Shown: piece by piece, positions 1 through 5,226 of the stretch
Numbering within the stretch: the stretch's first letter is position 1
How the letters are laid out: the number at the start of each line of letters is the position of its first letter
Assembly: GCA_964555735.1 (NCBI GenBank)
Contig: CAZKTS010000117.1
Span: forward strand, 1 to 7,618
DNA from: CAZKTS01 sp964555735
GTDB taxonomy: Bacteria > Actinomycetota > Acidimicrobiia > IMCC26256 > PALSA-555
Length of the DNA: 7,618 nt
Reading direction: 5' to 3'
Notes under the pieces: model-generated
The model's input: only the letters and a program-made list of their open reading frames with translations
What the model was told of the DNA's origin: nothing
The model's database searches: none
Position numbers and translations under genes: made by a program

Positions 1-206
1 CCGACGTTGCGGGCGACGTCGACCTCGCGGTTGAGCTCCATCGTGAACGACGCGAGCCCGTCGACCTCGGCCGGCGCGATCTGCGCGTCGTCGAGGGCCA
101 TCGAGATCGCCTGGCACGCGAGCGAGAGCTCGGAGTCGGGCAGCCCCTTGCCGAAGGTGGTCTGCCCGATCCCGACGATCGCGACCTTGTCCTGTATCCC
201 GCTCAT
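1..206 (-). CDS. Thiolase-like protein (lipid-transfer/SCP-x thiolase type), N-terminal fragment
   Basis: Only the first 68 codons lie in the window; the gene continues past base 1. The visible N-terminus reads KVAIVGIGQTTFGKG, followed by a helix with LACQAISMALDDAQ and then PAEVDGLASF. This is the usual opening of the non-condensing or degradative thiolase-like proteins (acetyl-CoA acetyltransferase / SCP-x lipid-transfer family) common in actinobacterial fatty acid and steroid catabolism. Members of the family cleave or process beta-keto or side-chain acyl-CoA esters; some steroid-pathway relatives act as aldolases. The catalytic Cys and His lie outside the window, so activity cannot be judged. 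The ATG start at 206 lies 10 nt after the stop of the upstream crotonase, with no clear Shine-Dalgarno sequence, which suggests translational coupling. It is the third gene of an operon with the acyl-CoA synthetase. The family call is fairly safe; the exact reaction is unknown. Confidence 0.8.
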   Translation of the reverse strand, partial: MSGIQDKVAIVGIGQTTFGKGLPDSELSLACQAISMALDDAQIAPAEVDGLASFTMELNREVDVARNV

Positions 207-220
207 GGCGCTGGGCTCAC
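203..220 (-). other. Candidate 5-codon bridging mini-ORF between crotonase and thiolase genes
   Basis: A GTG at 220-218 overlaps the TGA stop of the upstream crotonase (219-217) in the string GTGA. Its reading frame encodes VSPAP and ends at TGA 205-203, which overlaps the ATG start of the thiolase-like gene (206-204) in the string ATGA. A terminating ribosome could therefore step through two four-base overlaps. The overlaps are seen in the sequence; translation of the mini-ORF is inference. Confidence 0.25.
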
Positions 221-1065
221 CAGCCCTTGAACTCGGTGGGGCGGCGCTCGACGAAGCTGGCCACGCCCTCCTTCGAGTCCATGGTGCCGGTGACCATCTC
301 CACGTAGAGGGCTTCTTCCTCGAAGGCCGTCGAGCGGTCGGAGTCGGGCGAGCGGTTGAGGAGGCGCTTGGCGAAGCCGATCGTCTTGGTGGGCCCGCCG
401 GCGAGGCGCGTCGCCCACTCGCGTGCCGTGGCCTCGAGCTCGGCGCCCGGCACGACCTTGTTGACCAGGCCGAGCGTCTCCGCCTCGGCAGCCGACACGT
501 CGTCGCCGAAGAACACCAGCTCCTTGGCCTTCTTCATGCCGACGATCCGGGGGAGGAGGTAGCAGCCCCCGCCGTCGGGGATGAGGCCGCGGCGGACGAA
601 GACCTGGATGAGTCGCGCGTTGTCGGCCGCGATGGCGAGGTCGCACGCCATGACGATCTGCGCGCCGCCGCCGGCGGCGGTGCCGTTGACCGCGGCGATC
701 ACCGGCTTCTCGCAGTCCATGATCCCGCCGATGAGCCGCTGGATGCCGGTGCGGATCATGCGCGCGGGGTCGCCGGCGATCATGTCGGGCGCGCCCTCGG
801 GCTTGGGCGGCGGGGCCGCGCGACCGGCACGCAGGTCGGCGCCGGTGCAGAAGTGCTTCGCGCCCGCCGCGGTGATCACGACGGCGCGCACGTCGAGTGA
901 GCCGCTCGCGGCCTCGAGGTGCTCGATCATCCGGTTGCGGACCGCCGGCGTGATCGCGTTCCCCGCGTCGGGGCGGTTGAACGTCAGCCAGAGCACCTGG
1001 TCCTCGATCTTCGCGAGGAGCTCCTGATCGACGTCGGGCTCTGCATTGGGCGCCGTGTCACTCAC
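217..1065 (-). CDS. Crotonase-superfamily protein, probable enoyl-CoA isomerase rather than hydratase
   Basis: This 282-residue protein has the crotonase fold signatures: NRPDAGNA near residue 30, the first oxyanion-hole segment CTGADL (73-78), and the second, GTAAGGGAQ (128-136). Both glutamates used by canonical enoyl-CoA hydratase (rat E144 and E164) appear to be replaced, by Gln136 and Phe156 in my hand alignment. In their place the segment GLIPDGGG (160-167) followed by LLPR matches the GLIPDxGG...LLPR loop of PaaG-type isomerases, where the Asp acts as the base; Asp164 would be that residue. A double-bond isomerase, or another Asp-based crotonase reaction, is therefore more likely than hydration. 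The C-terminus (EGVASFVERRPTEF) is complete. The start is GTG at 1065, 10 nt after the stop of the synthetase; a GAGGA at 1085-1081 is 15 nt away, too far for ordinary initiation. It is the second gene of the minus-strand operon. Confidence 0.88.
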   Translation of the reverse strand: MSDTAPNAEPDVDQELLAKIEDQVLWLTFNRPDAGNAITPAVRNRMIEHLEAASGSLDVRAVVITAAGAKHFCTGADLRAGRAAPPPKPEGAPDMIAGDPARMIRTGIQRLIGGIMDCEKPVIAAVNGTAAGGGAQIVMACDLAIAADNARLIQVFVRRGLIPDGGGCYLLPRIVGMKKAKELVFFGDDVSAAEAETLGLVNKVVPGAELEATAREWATRLAGGPTKTIGFAKRLLNRSPDSDRSTAFEEEALYVEMVTGTMDSKEGVASFVERRPTEFKGW

Positions 1066-1079
1066 CGGTTCACACTCAC
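1062..1079 (-). other. Candidate 5-codon bridging mini-ORF between synthetase and crotonase genes
   Basis: GTG at 1079-1077 overlaps the synthetase stop (1078-1076) as GTGA. The frame encodes VSVNR and stops at TGA 1064-1062, which overlaps the GTG start of the crotonase (1065-1063) as another GTGA. A GAGGA element at 1085-1081 sits 7 nt before an internal in-frame GTG (1073-1071) but 15 nt before the crotonase start, so it is better placed for the mini-ORF than for the gene. This geometry is seen in the sequence; use by ribosomes is inference. Confidence 0.25.
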
Positions 1080-3223
1080 TTCCTCACCACGAGGGCGTCG
1101 AGGGCCACCGCGCCGCGGGGACCCACCTTCAGGGGATTGATGTCGAGCTCAGCCACGCCGGGCTCGGACGAGCCGAGGTCCATCGCCAGGCGCTGGACCT
1201 TCATGATCACATCGACGATCGCATCGATGTCGACAGCTGCGCCACCGCGCACGCCTTCGAGCAGCGGAGCGCCCTGGAGCTCGCGCAGCATCCGGTTCGC
1301 GTCGGCGCGTCCGAACGGCGGCACACGGAACGCCACGTCGCCGAGCACCTCGACGAACACGCCGCCGAGTCCCACCATCACCACGGGGCCGAACAGCTCG
1401 TCGGACGCGATGCCGACCACGAGCTCCACGCCCTCGTCGACCTGCTCGCACACGAGCACGCCGTCGACGCCGTCCTCGGCGAGCAGCTCGACCGTCGCCG
1501 CCCGCACTGCGTCGGTGTCGGCGACGCCGAGGCGCACGAGCCCGCGGTCGCTCTTGTGGGCGAGGCTCGCGCCCGAGCCCTTGAGCACGACGGGCAGGCC
1601 GATGGCTTCGGCCGCGGCGACGGCCTCCTCGGCTGTCGTGACGAGCTCGTCGCGCGTGGTCGGGATCCCGTACGCCGCGAGCACGGCCTTGGATGCCGCC
1701 TCGGTGAGCGTCTCGCCCGAGGCCGTCGGGTCGAGCACCTCGCGCGCCGCGACCGCATCCGGCGAGGGTTCGGTCGGCACGCTGTCGAATGACGACTCGT
1801 AGGACGCGACGAACGACCAGTAGTCCGCGTACGCGCGGAGCGCGCCGACGGTGTTGCCGAACGTCCGGAACGTGGGGAGGCCGCCGTCGAGGAGTCGGCG
1901 GTAGTAGGTGTCGTCGGTGCCCGCCGGCGCGCCCCACACGGCGAAGATCGGCTTCGTGCTGGTGCGTGCGACCTCCACGAGGTCGCGCGTCATCGGATCG
2001 CTGAACAGGTCGACCGCGCCGGTGATCGGCACGAGCAGGACGTCGACGTTGGGATCGGCCAGGACGAGATCGAGGATCTTCCGGCCGCGCTCGTCGGCGA
2101 CGGGCGGGCCACCGCAGTCGACCGGGTTCGAGACGCGGAGGTACTCGGGGACCAGGCCGTCGTGCAGCGCGGCCTGGGTCTCGGGCGCGAGCTCGGGGAG
2201 CCGGAGCCCGGCGGCCGCGACCATGTCCGCCATGTGCGCGCCGGTGCCGCCCGACACCGCATAGATGCAGATGCCGGGACCGTCGGGGCCCCACGCCGGC
2301 GGCACGCCGTCGTCGGGGCGCGTGCGGGCGAGGGCGGCGCTGGTCTCGAGCAGCTCGTCGAGGCCGTCGACGCGCGTGACGCCGAGCTGGCGGAACGCGG
2401 CGGACACCACCGCGTCGGTACCGGTGAGGTGGCCGGTGTGGGCCTTGGCCATGGCCCGGCCTTCGTCGGTGCGTCCGACCTTGACCGCGACGAGCGGCGT
2501 GCGCTGCCGTGCCGCGTGGTCGGCGGCGAGCAGCAGCGTGCGGCCGTCCTTGAACCCCTCGATGTAGGCCGCGATCACGCCGACGTCGGGCTGGTCGGCG
2601 AAGTAGGCGGCGAAGTCGGCGAACTCGAGGTCGACCTCGTTGCCGGTGGGCGCCCAGTGGGAGAGGCGGATGCCGAGCTCCTGGCCCTGGAACACGGGCC
2701 GGCCCTGGTGGCCGCTCTGGGTGACGAGCGCGATCGCCGGCCCGGGCAGGTCGTCGAACTCGGAGAACGCGTTGAGGTTGGTGTTGGGCCCGAGCAGGTG
2801 CGTGGTCCCGCCGCGGACGAGCGCATCGAGGCGCGCCTCGAGCGCTTCACCCTCGGCGCCGGCCTCCGAGAACCCGGCGGCGAAGATCACCGCGAACGCT
2901 GCGCCGCACGCCACGACCTCCGCGAAGGTGTCGACGGCCTTGCCGGTCAGGATCACCGCGAGGTCGATGGCGCCGGGCACGTCGGCGACCGAGCGCACAC
3001 ACGGGACGCCGAGGACCGACTCGCGCTCGGGATGCACCGGCGTGAACGTGGCCCCGTGCTCGTCGGCCCACTCCTTGATGCGCCGGGTCATCGCGGTGTT
3101 CGGGCGCGCTTTGCCCTCCGACGCGCCGATCACCACGACGGTCCGGGGATGGAAGAAGCGGTCGAGATCGAGGTCGCGCAACCGCAGGGGGCGCCCACTC
3201 ACGTCGAGTTCGGGGTGCGGCAT
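1076..3223 (-). CDS. ADP-forming acyl-CoA synthetase, fused alpha-beta (acetate--CoA ligase/Acd family)
   Basis: This 715-residue protein joins carboxylic acids to CoA with ATP hydrolysed to ADP and phosphate, through an acyl phosphate and a phosphohistidine. Domains in order: a CoA-binding Rossmann domain (about 20-135, with VVIGAS at 30-35), succinyl-CoA-ligase-like domains (about 140-470, with LLGPN, VTQSG and PTGNEVDLE), and an ATP-grasp domain (about 500-715). His262 in KAHTGHLTG fits the phosphohistidine position of the family. The ATP-grasp part shows VVLKGS, HKSD, FGPVVMVGLGG and AELDINPL. One oddity is HKSDRGLVRLG where relatives usually have HKSDVGGV. The substrate cannot be predicted, though the operon partners suggest a medium, branched or cyclic acid. 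I chose ATG at 3223, which has a weak GGGA nearby, because the 20 residues gained from an ATG at 3283 are Arg/Pro-rich, precede the conserved region and lack a ribosome site. It is the first gene of the minus operon, divergent from the ferredoxin reductase. Confidence 0.92.
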   Translation of the reverse strand: MPHPELDVSGRPLRLRDLDLDRFFHPRTVVVIGASEGKARPNTAMTRRIKEWADEHGATFTPVHPERESVLGVPCVRSVADVPGAIDLAVILTGKAVDTFAEVVACGAAFAVIFAAGFSEAGAEGEALEARLDALVRGGTTHLLGPNTNLNAFSEFDDLPGPAIALVTQSGHQGRPVFQGQELGIRLSHWAPTGNEVDLEFADFAAYFADQPDVGVIAAYIEGFKDGRTLLLAADHAARQRTPLVAVKVGRTDEGRAMAKAHTGHLTGTDAVVSAAFRQLGVTRVDGLDELLETSAALARTRPDDGVPPAWGPDGPGICIYAVSGGTGAHMADMVAAAGLRLPELAPETQAALHDGLVPEYLRVSNPVDCGGPPVADERGRKILDLVLADPNVDVLLVPITGAVDLFSDPMTRDLVEVARTSTKPIFAVWGAPAGTDDTYYRRLLDGGLPTFRTFGNTVGALRAYADYWSFVASYESSFDSVPTEPSPDAVAAREVLDPTASGETLTEAASKAVLAAYGIPTTRDELVTTAEEAVAAAEAIGLPVVLKGSGASLAHKSDRGLVRLGVADTDAVRAATVELLAEDGVDGVLVCEQVDEGVELVVGIASDELFGPVVMVGLGGVFVEVLGDVAFRVPPFGRADANRMLRELQGAPLLEGVRGGAAVDIDAIVDVIMKVQRLAMDLGSSEPGVAELDINPLKVGPRGAVALDALVVRK

Positions 3224-3282
3224 CGAGATCCCAGTGCTCGGGAAGGCGGGCTCGGGGCGGCGCGCGCGCCGGGAGGCGAGCA

Positions 3283-3296
3283 TGACACGCGAGTCA
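3283..3296. promoter_or_regulatory. Candidate operator: 14-bp dyad between divergent operons
   Basis: TGACACGCGAGTCA is an inverted repeat with arms TGAC and GTCA and a self-complementary CGCG core; only one symmetric pair (the two A positions) fails to match. It overlaps the candidate -35 of the rightward promoter and lies upstream of the likely start of the leftward synthetase. A dimeric regulator bound here could control both arms. No regulator gene lies in the window, and I do not recognise the site as a named operator. Confidence 0.4.
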
Positions 3297-3298
3297 GG

Positions 3299-3304
3299 AA
3301 ACTA
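3299..3304 (-). promoter_or_regulatory. Candidate -10 element for the acyl-CoA synthetase operon
   Basis: On the minus strand 3304-3299 reads TAGTTT, a TANNNT match. It shares the central TA base pairs (3303-3304) with the rightward -10 element TAGCCT. Transcription would start near 3292 and give a leader of about 70 nt before the ATG at 3223. I see no convincing -35 for it. Confidence 0.28.
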
Positions 3305-3315
3305 GCCTCGCCCCG

Positions 3316-3339
3316 ATGCGGGAACGGAGCCTGCGGTGA
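3316..3339 (+). other. Candidate 7-codon upstream mini-ORF ending in the ferredoxin reductase start
   Basis: ATG at 3316 begins a frame encoding MRERSLR that stops at TGA 3337-3339, overlapping the reductase GTG (3336-3338) as GTGA. Its ATG coincides with the start point predicted from the TAGCCT element, so it could be translated leaderlessly and coupled to the reductase. The reductase also has its own GGAG inside this mini-ORF, so coupling is not required. Confidence 0.25.
3326..3329 (+). promoter_or_regulatory. Ribosome binding site of the ferredoxin reductase
   Basis: GGAG lies 6 nt before the GTG at 3336. It supports GTG 3336 as the start, which also places the FAD-binding strand MKTVVVVGAS directly at the N-terminus as expected. 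Confidence 0.6.
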
Positions 3340-4538
3340 AGACGGTCGTGGTCGTCGGCGCGTCGCTGGCCGGCCTGCGCGCGGCCGAGGAGCTGCGGCG
3401 GCTCGAGTTCGACGGCCGCCTGGTCGTGGTCGGGGCGGAGCCCCACCTGCCCTACGACCGGCCGCCGCTCTCCAAGGAGCTGCTGGCCGGCGACTGGACG
3501 GTCGAGCAGGTGGCGCTGCGACGCCAGGGCTTCGACGACCTCGACGTGGAGTGGCGGCTGGGCGCGGCGGCGACGGCGTTCGACGCCGCGGGGCGCACGG
3601 TGACGCTCGCCGAAGGCGAGGTCCTCGCGTTCGACGGCTGTGTGCTCGCCACGGGCGCGACGCCGCGCGTCCTGCCCGACACGCCGGCGCTCGACGGCAT
3701 CCATCTCCTCCGCTCGCTCGACGACTGCCTCGCGCTGCGGGCCGACCTCGACCGCAGCCCGCGGGTGGTGGTGGTCGGTGCGGGCTTCATCGGCGCGGAG
3801 GTCGCGGCGACGTGTCGCCGACGGCACCTCGACGTCACCGTGCTGGAAGCGCTGCCGAGCCCGATGGTGCGCGGACTCGGGCCGATGCTCGGCGACGTGC
3901 TGGGCGAGATGCACCGCGACCACGGCGTCGACCTGCGCACCGGCGTCGGCGTCGCCGGCTTCGAGGGCGGCGACCGGGTCGAGCGGGTCCGCCTCGACGA
4001 CGGCAGCACGATCGATGCCGATGTGGTGGTGGTGGGCGTCGGCGTGGTCCCGGCCACCACGTGGCTCGAAGGCTCCGGCCTCACGATCGACAACGGCATC
4101 GTGTGCGACGAGACCCTCCTCGCCGCTCCGGGGATCACGGCAGCCGGTGATGTGTGCCGGTGGCCCAACCCGCTCTTCGACGGTGAGCCGATGCGGCTCG
4201 AGCACTGGACCAACGCCTCCGAGCAGGGAGTGGCCGTCGCGGCGCGGCTCGTCGCGAACGATGCCGAGGCGGTGCCGTTCGCGCCGGTGCCGTTCGTGTG
4301 GTCGGACCAGTACGAGACCAAGATCCAGGTCGCGGGCCATGTACGCGGCGACGACCGCATCGAGGTGGTCGACGGTTCGCTCGAGGAGCGCAAGTTCGTG
4401 GCTGCGGTCGGACGCAACGGCCGCCTCGTCGGTGCCGTCGCCTTCAGCCGGCCGCGCGTGCTGATGCAATATCGTCGCCTGATCGCCGAGCGGTCGGGGT
4501 TCGACGAGGCGGTGCAGGCGGTGACGCAGACCGCGTGA
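3336..4538 (+). CDS. NADH:ferredoxin (or rubredoxin) reductase, FAD-dependent, oxygenase-coupled type
   Basis: This 400-residue flavoprotein moves electrons from NAD(P)H through FAD to a small iron-sulfur protein, usually a ferredoxin feeding a P450 or Rieske oxygenase. The FAD-binding dinucleotide fold is at the N-terminus (VVVVGASLAGLRAAEEL, 4-20), followed by the family motif YDRPPLSKELL (40-50) and ATGATPR (105-111). The NAD(P)H motif GAGFIGAEVA is at 148-157, and an acidic residue, Glu171, ends the next strand, which favours NADH over NADPH. Then come the second FAD contact TAAGDV (268-273), the signature EHWTNASEQG (289-298) and VWSDQY (321-326). Length and C-terminal domain are complete. 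It precedes a crotonase by 16 nt in the same operon and diverges from the acyl-CoA synthetase operon. No ferredoxin, P450 or Rieske gene is in the window, so its partner is unknown. Family assignment is strong; substrate context is inferred. Confidence 0.93.
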   Translation: MKTVVVVGASLAGLRAAEELRRLEFDGRLVVVGAEPHLPYDRPPLSKELLAGDWTVEQVALRRQGFDDLDVEWRLGAAATAFDAAGRTVTLAEGEVLAFDGCVLATGATPRVLPDTPALDGIHLLRSLDDCLALRADLDRSPRVVVVGAGFIGAEVAATCRRRHLDVTVLEALPSPMVRGLGPMLGDVLGEMHRDHGVDLRTGVGVAGFEGGDRVERVRLDDGSTIDADVVVVGVGVVPATTWLEGSGLTIDNGIVCDETLLAAPGITAAGDVCRWPNPLFDGEPMRLEHWTNASEQGVAVAARLVANDAEAVPFAPVPFVWSDQYETKIQVAGHVRGDDRIEVVDGSLEERKFVAAVGRNGRLVGAVAFSRPRVLMQYRRLIAERSGFDEAVQAVTQTA

Positions 4539-4558
4539 GCCCGAGGCGGAGGCGATGA
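4535..4558 (+). other. Candidate 7-codon bridging mini-ORF between reductase and crotonase genes
   Basis: GTG at 4535-4537 overlaps the reductase stop (4536-4538) as GTGA. The frame encodes VSPRRRR and ends at TGA 4556-4558, overlapping the first ATG of the crotonase (4555-4557) as ATGA. It has the same geometry as the two minus-strand junctions. Here a good GGAGG is also present for the crotonase, so independent initiation is possible. Translation of the mini-ORF is inference. Confidence 0.22.
4548..4552 (+). promoter_or_regulatory. Ribosome binding site of the second crotonase
   Basis: GGAGG ends 2 nt before ATG 4555 and 5 nt before ATG 4558. The spacing favours the second ATG, so the protein may be one residue shorter than listed. 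A second, weaker GAGG at 4543-4546 is spaced for the first ATG. Confidence 0.55.
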
Positions 4559-5226
4559 TGGGCAGTCTGATCACGGTCACCGAGGCTGGCGACGACGGCG
4601 TCGCGCTGCTCGAGCTGAACCGGCCCGACCGCAAGAACGCCCTCTCGATCGCGCTGCGCGACGAGATGAGCGACGCGCTCGACGTTCTTGCCGCCGACGA
4701 GCGCTGCCGCACGGTCGTGATCACCGGCCGAGGCGACGCGTTCAGCGCCGGGTTCGACCTCGAGGAGTTCACGAAGCCCGACCTGGCCGACGAGCTGTGG
4801 GCATCGAGCGACCGGTGGCACCGCACGGTGCTGACCTTCCCGCTGCCCACGATCGCCGCGGTCAACGGGCCCGCACTCGGTGGCGGCTTCGACCTCGCGG
4901 TGATGTGCGACCTGCGGATCGCCGCGCAGGCGGCGCGCTTCGCGCATCCGGAGCACGCGTTCTCCCAGACCGTCTACAGCCCGCTCCACGACCTGGTGGG
5001 TGGTGCGGTCGCGCGGGACCTCACGCTCACGGGCCGCCGCATCGAGGCCGACGAGGCCGAGCGGCTGGGGGTGGTGAACCGAGTCGTCGCCGACGCCGAT
5101 CTGCGCGCCGACGCGCTCGCGACGGCTGCGGAGATCGCGGTCGCGCCTCGCGACACCCTGCTGCTGATGAAGGCGAAGATCCTGAAGCGCTCAGGTGTTC
5201 GAGTCGACCGGACCCTCGACCTGTGA
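4555..5226 (+). CDS. Short enoyl-CoA hydratase/isomerase family protein with atypical active-site loop
   Basis: At 223 residues this crotonase is shorter than the usual 255-290. It has NRPDRKNAL (22-30), the oxyanion-hole segment FSAGFDL (63-69), and GPALGGGFD (105-113). In my hand alignment to rat hydratase, E144 becomes Asp113 while E164 is kept as Glu133 in ARFAHPEH. The usual G-x-x-P-x-x-GG-T loop after that Glu is missing and replaced by SQTVYSPLHDLVGG (137-150). LTGRRIEADEAERLGVVNRVV then continues normally. The last alpha-helical region of typical crotonases (the EGxxAFLEKR tail) is absent and the protein ends in TLDL. I have an uncertain recollection of related short crotonases ending similarly, so a natural short subfamily is preferred over truncation. 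A hydratase with one retained Glu, an isomerase or another CoA-ester reaction are all possible. Its last 36 nt overlap the convergent channel gene. Confidence 0.85.
   Translation: MMGSLITVTEAGDDGVALLELNRPDRKNALSIALRDEMSDALDVLAADERCRTVVITGRGDAFSAGFDLEEFTKPDLADELWASSDRWHRTVLTFPLPTIAAVNGPALGGGFDLAVMCDLRIAAQAARFAHPEHAFSQTVYSPLHDLVGGAVARDLTLTGRRIEADEAERLGVVNRVVADADLRADALATAAEIAVAPRDTLLLMKAKILKRSGVRVDRTLDL

Larger units (their letters stand above)
3282..3308 (+). promoter_or_regulatory. Candidate promoter for the ferredoxin reductase-crotonase pair
   Basis: ATGACA at 3282-3287 matches five of six bases of a -35 TTGACA, and TAGCCT at 3303-3308 fits the actinobacterial -10 pattern TANNNT. The spacer is 15 nt, shorter than ideal. 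Transcription would begin near 3315-3316, almost exactly at the ATG of a 7-codon ORF, which would give a leaderless upstream mini-ORF. Motif matches are seen; function is inferred. Confidence 0.35.

Noticed and set aside
7..900. 297-codon plus-strand open frame antisense to the crotonase and thiolase genes
   Set aside because: It is antisense to two genes with clear family motifs; its sequence is low complexity without domain signatures.
3224..3283. Upstream ATG at 3283 as the start of the acyl-CoA synthetase
   Set aside because: The extra 20 residues are Arg/Pro-rich and not family-like, there is no ribosome site, and the start would sit on the candidate operator.
2162..4150. 662-codon plus-strand open frame across the synthetase and reductase genes
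   Set aside because: It runs antisense to the synthetase and then out of frame through the reductase. Its product is Arg/Ala/Gly-rich with no domain motifs, as expected for shadow frames in GC-rich DNA.
3294..4865. 523-codon minus-strand open frame opposite the reductase and second crotonase
   Set aside because: It is rich in His, Arg and Asp with no motifs, and it mirrors codon structure of the plus-strand genes.
5193..5222. Bidirectional intrinsic terminator in the convergent overlap
   Set aside because: The stem is interrupted by a 3-nt bulge, it lies inside both coding regions, and it has no T-tract on either side.
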